Shown one piece after another: positions 63,643-64,000 of a stretch of DNA of 64,000 bases. The DNA comes from Paracoccaceae bacterium (GTDB lineage: Bacteria; Pseudomonadota; Alphaproteobacteria; Rhodobacterales; Rhodobacteraceae). The notes under the pieces are model-generated. The model saw only the letters and a program-made list of their open reading frames with translations. It made no database searches and had not been told where the DNA came from. Where the stretch lies: positions 62,001 to 126,000 of the forward strand of contig JAIOYF010000009.1 of the NCBI GenBank assembly GCA_021741245.1. The letters run 5' to 3'. A program made the position numbers and the translations under genes. Each line of letters begins with the position of its first letter. Position 1 is the stretch's first letter.

Positions 63643-63927
63643 ATGGCGATGTATCTCAAACGTGTTGATGGCCCCCGACAGGTCACATTGCCTGATGGCA
63701 CTGTGCTGAGCCGGGCCGATCTGCCTAGCCCGGACACCCGGCGCTGGGTCGCCAGTCGCAAGGCCATTGTGGTGCGTGCAGTGCTTTATGGTCTGATCAC
63801 CGAAGCTGAGGCGCTGGAACGCTATTCGTTGTCCGAGGAAGAGTTCAGCCTATGGCGTGAAGCTGTTGAACAGCATGGCGAAAAGGCCCTCAAAGTGACG
63901 AGCATTCAAAAATACAGACAACTTTAG
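63643..63927 (+). CDS. sciP: CtrA inhibitor SciP (DUF1153)
   Basis: A 94-residue helix-turn-helix protein of the DUF1153/SciP family that binds CtrA and represses CtrA-activated genes during the cell cycle. RRWVASRKAIVVRAVLYGLIT and ALERYSLSEEEFSLWREAVEQHG are family core sequences. ATGs at 63643 and 63649 are both possible. In several Rhodobacteraceae it neighbours ctrA, so ctrA may follow beyond the window. Confidence 0.9.
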   Translation: MAMYLKRVDGPRQVTLPDGTVLSRADLPSPDTRRWVASRKAIVVRAVLYGLITEAEALERYSLSEEEFSLWREAVEQHGEKALKVTSIQKYRQL

Positions 63928-63964
63928 GTTGTTTTTTCTTCCCGCATAGGCAGAGTAACCTGTA

Positions 63965-63993
63965 GTTAACCATTCGATCCCACAGTCGTTAAC
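63965..63993. promoter_or_regulatory. Candidate CtrA-binding half-sites
   Basis: TTAACCAT at 63966-63973 matches the CtrA half-site, and GTTAAC occurs again at 63988, giving two GTTAAC cores 23 bases apart. They follow sciP and may control the next gene outside the window. Confidence 0.4.
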
Positions 63994-64000
63994 GAACCTG

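Overview
The window looks like a chromosomal segment of a marine member of the Rhodobacteraceae (Roseobacter group, Alphaproteobacteria). The evidence is a GC-rich sequence; an alphaproteobacterial gene order (pyrH-frr-uppS-cdsA-dxr-rseP-bamA-ompH-fabZ-lpxA-lpxI-lpxB); a SciP/DUF1153 cell-cycle regulator; RNase J; Hint-domain proteins; a VPLPA-CTERM-like sorting signal; and a full-length DMSP lyase DddP whose catalytic and metal-binding residues all fall at the published positions.

Layout. 1-8 kb: end of RNase J, a DEAD-box helicase, a TPR protein divergent from a secreted von Willebrand A protein with a VPxPA-CTERM tail, release factor 3 and a Hint protein. 8-14 kb: an atypical SDR, an orphan ABC ATPase, a WYL regulator and the tatABC operon ending in a DUF815 ATPase. 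14-20 kb: surE-pcm-nlpD-like operon, an M20 amidohydrolase, a pirin and a Tat-exported polysaccharide deacetylase. 20.4-22.3 kb: two identical tRNA-Asp genes, each with its own promoter and terminator-like hairpin, flanking a solitary leucine-rich-repeat protein. 22.3-25 kb: dddP divergent from a DUF3445 (heme oxidative N-demethylase family) gene, then a hypothetical protein. 25-31 kb: glnB-glnA, the NAD(P)H-hydrate repair enzyme, a second Hint protein, tRNA-Leu and trigger factor. 31-41 kb: a small alarmone-hydrolase-like HD protein, a DMT permease, rpsF-rpsR-rplI, a YceI protein facing a cytochrome b561-YceI fusion, fabD-fabG-acpP, ssb and a lytic transglycosylase. 41-48.3 kb: a peptide-type ABC transporter (Tat-exported binding protein, two permeases, one double ATPase) behind an AraC regulator. 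48.4-62.4 kb: miaA, then pyrrolidine-to-envelope housekeeping genes (UMP kinase, ribosome recycling, undecaprenyl-PP and MEP pathways, outer-membrane assembly, lipid A) and a GAF protein. 62.4-64 kb: mnmA and sciP, with CtrA-like half-sites at the window end.

Much of the window forms connected functions: Tat export genes and two predicted Tat substrates; fatty acid synthesis genes feeding lipid A synthesis; BamA, an OmpH chaperone and RseP for envelope biogenesis; and GlnB controlling glutamine synthetase.

The least explained parts are the LRR gene between duplicated tRNA-Asp genes, two families of dispersed intergenic repeats (one made of back-to-back palindromes, one G/C-rich and about 50 bp), the dddP/DUF3445 divergent pair with its unknown neighbour, and a 45-residue membrane protein gene between rseP and bamA. 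No CRISPR array, prophage, transposase or rRNA gene was seen.
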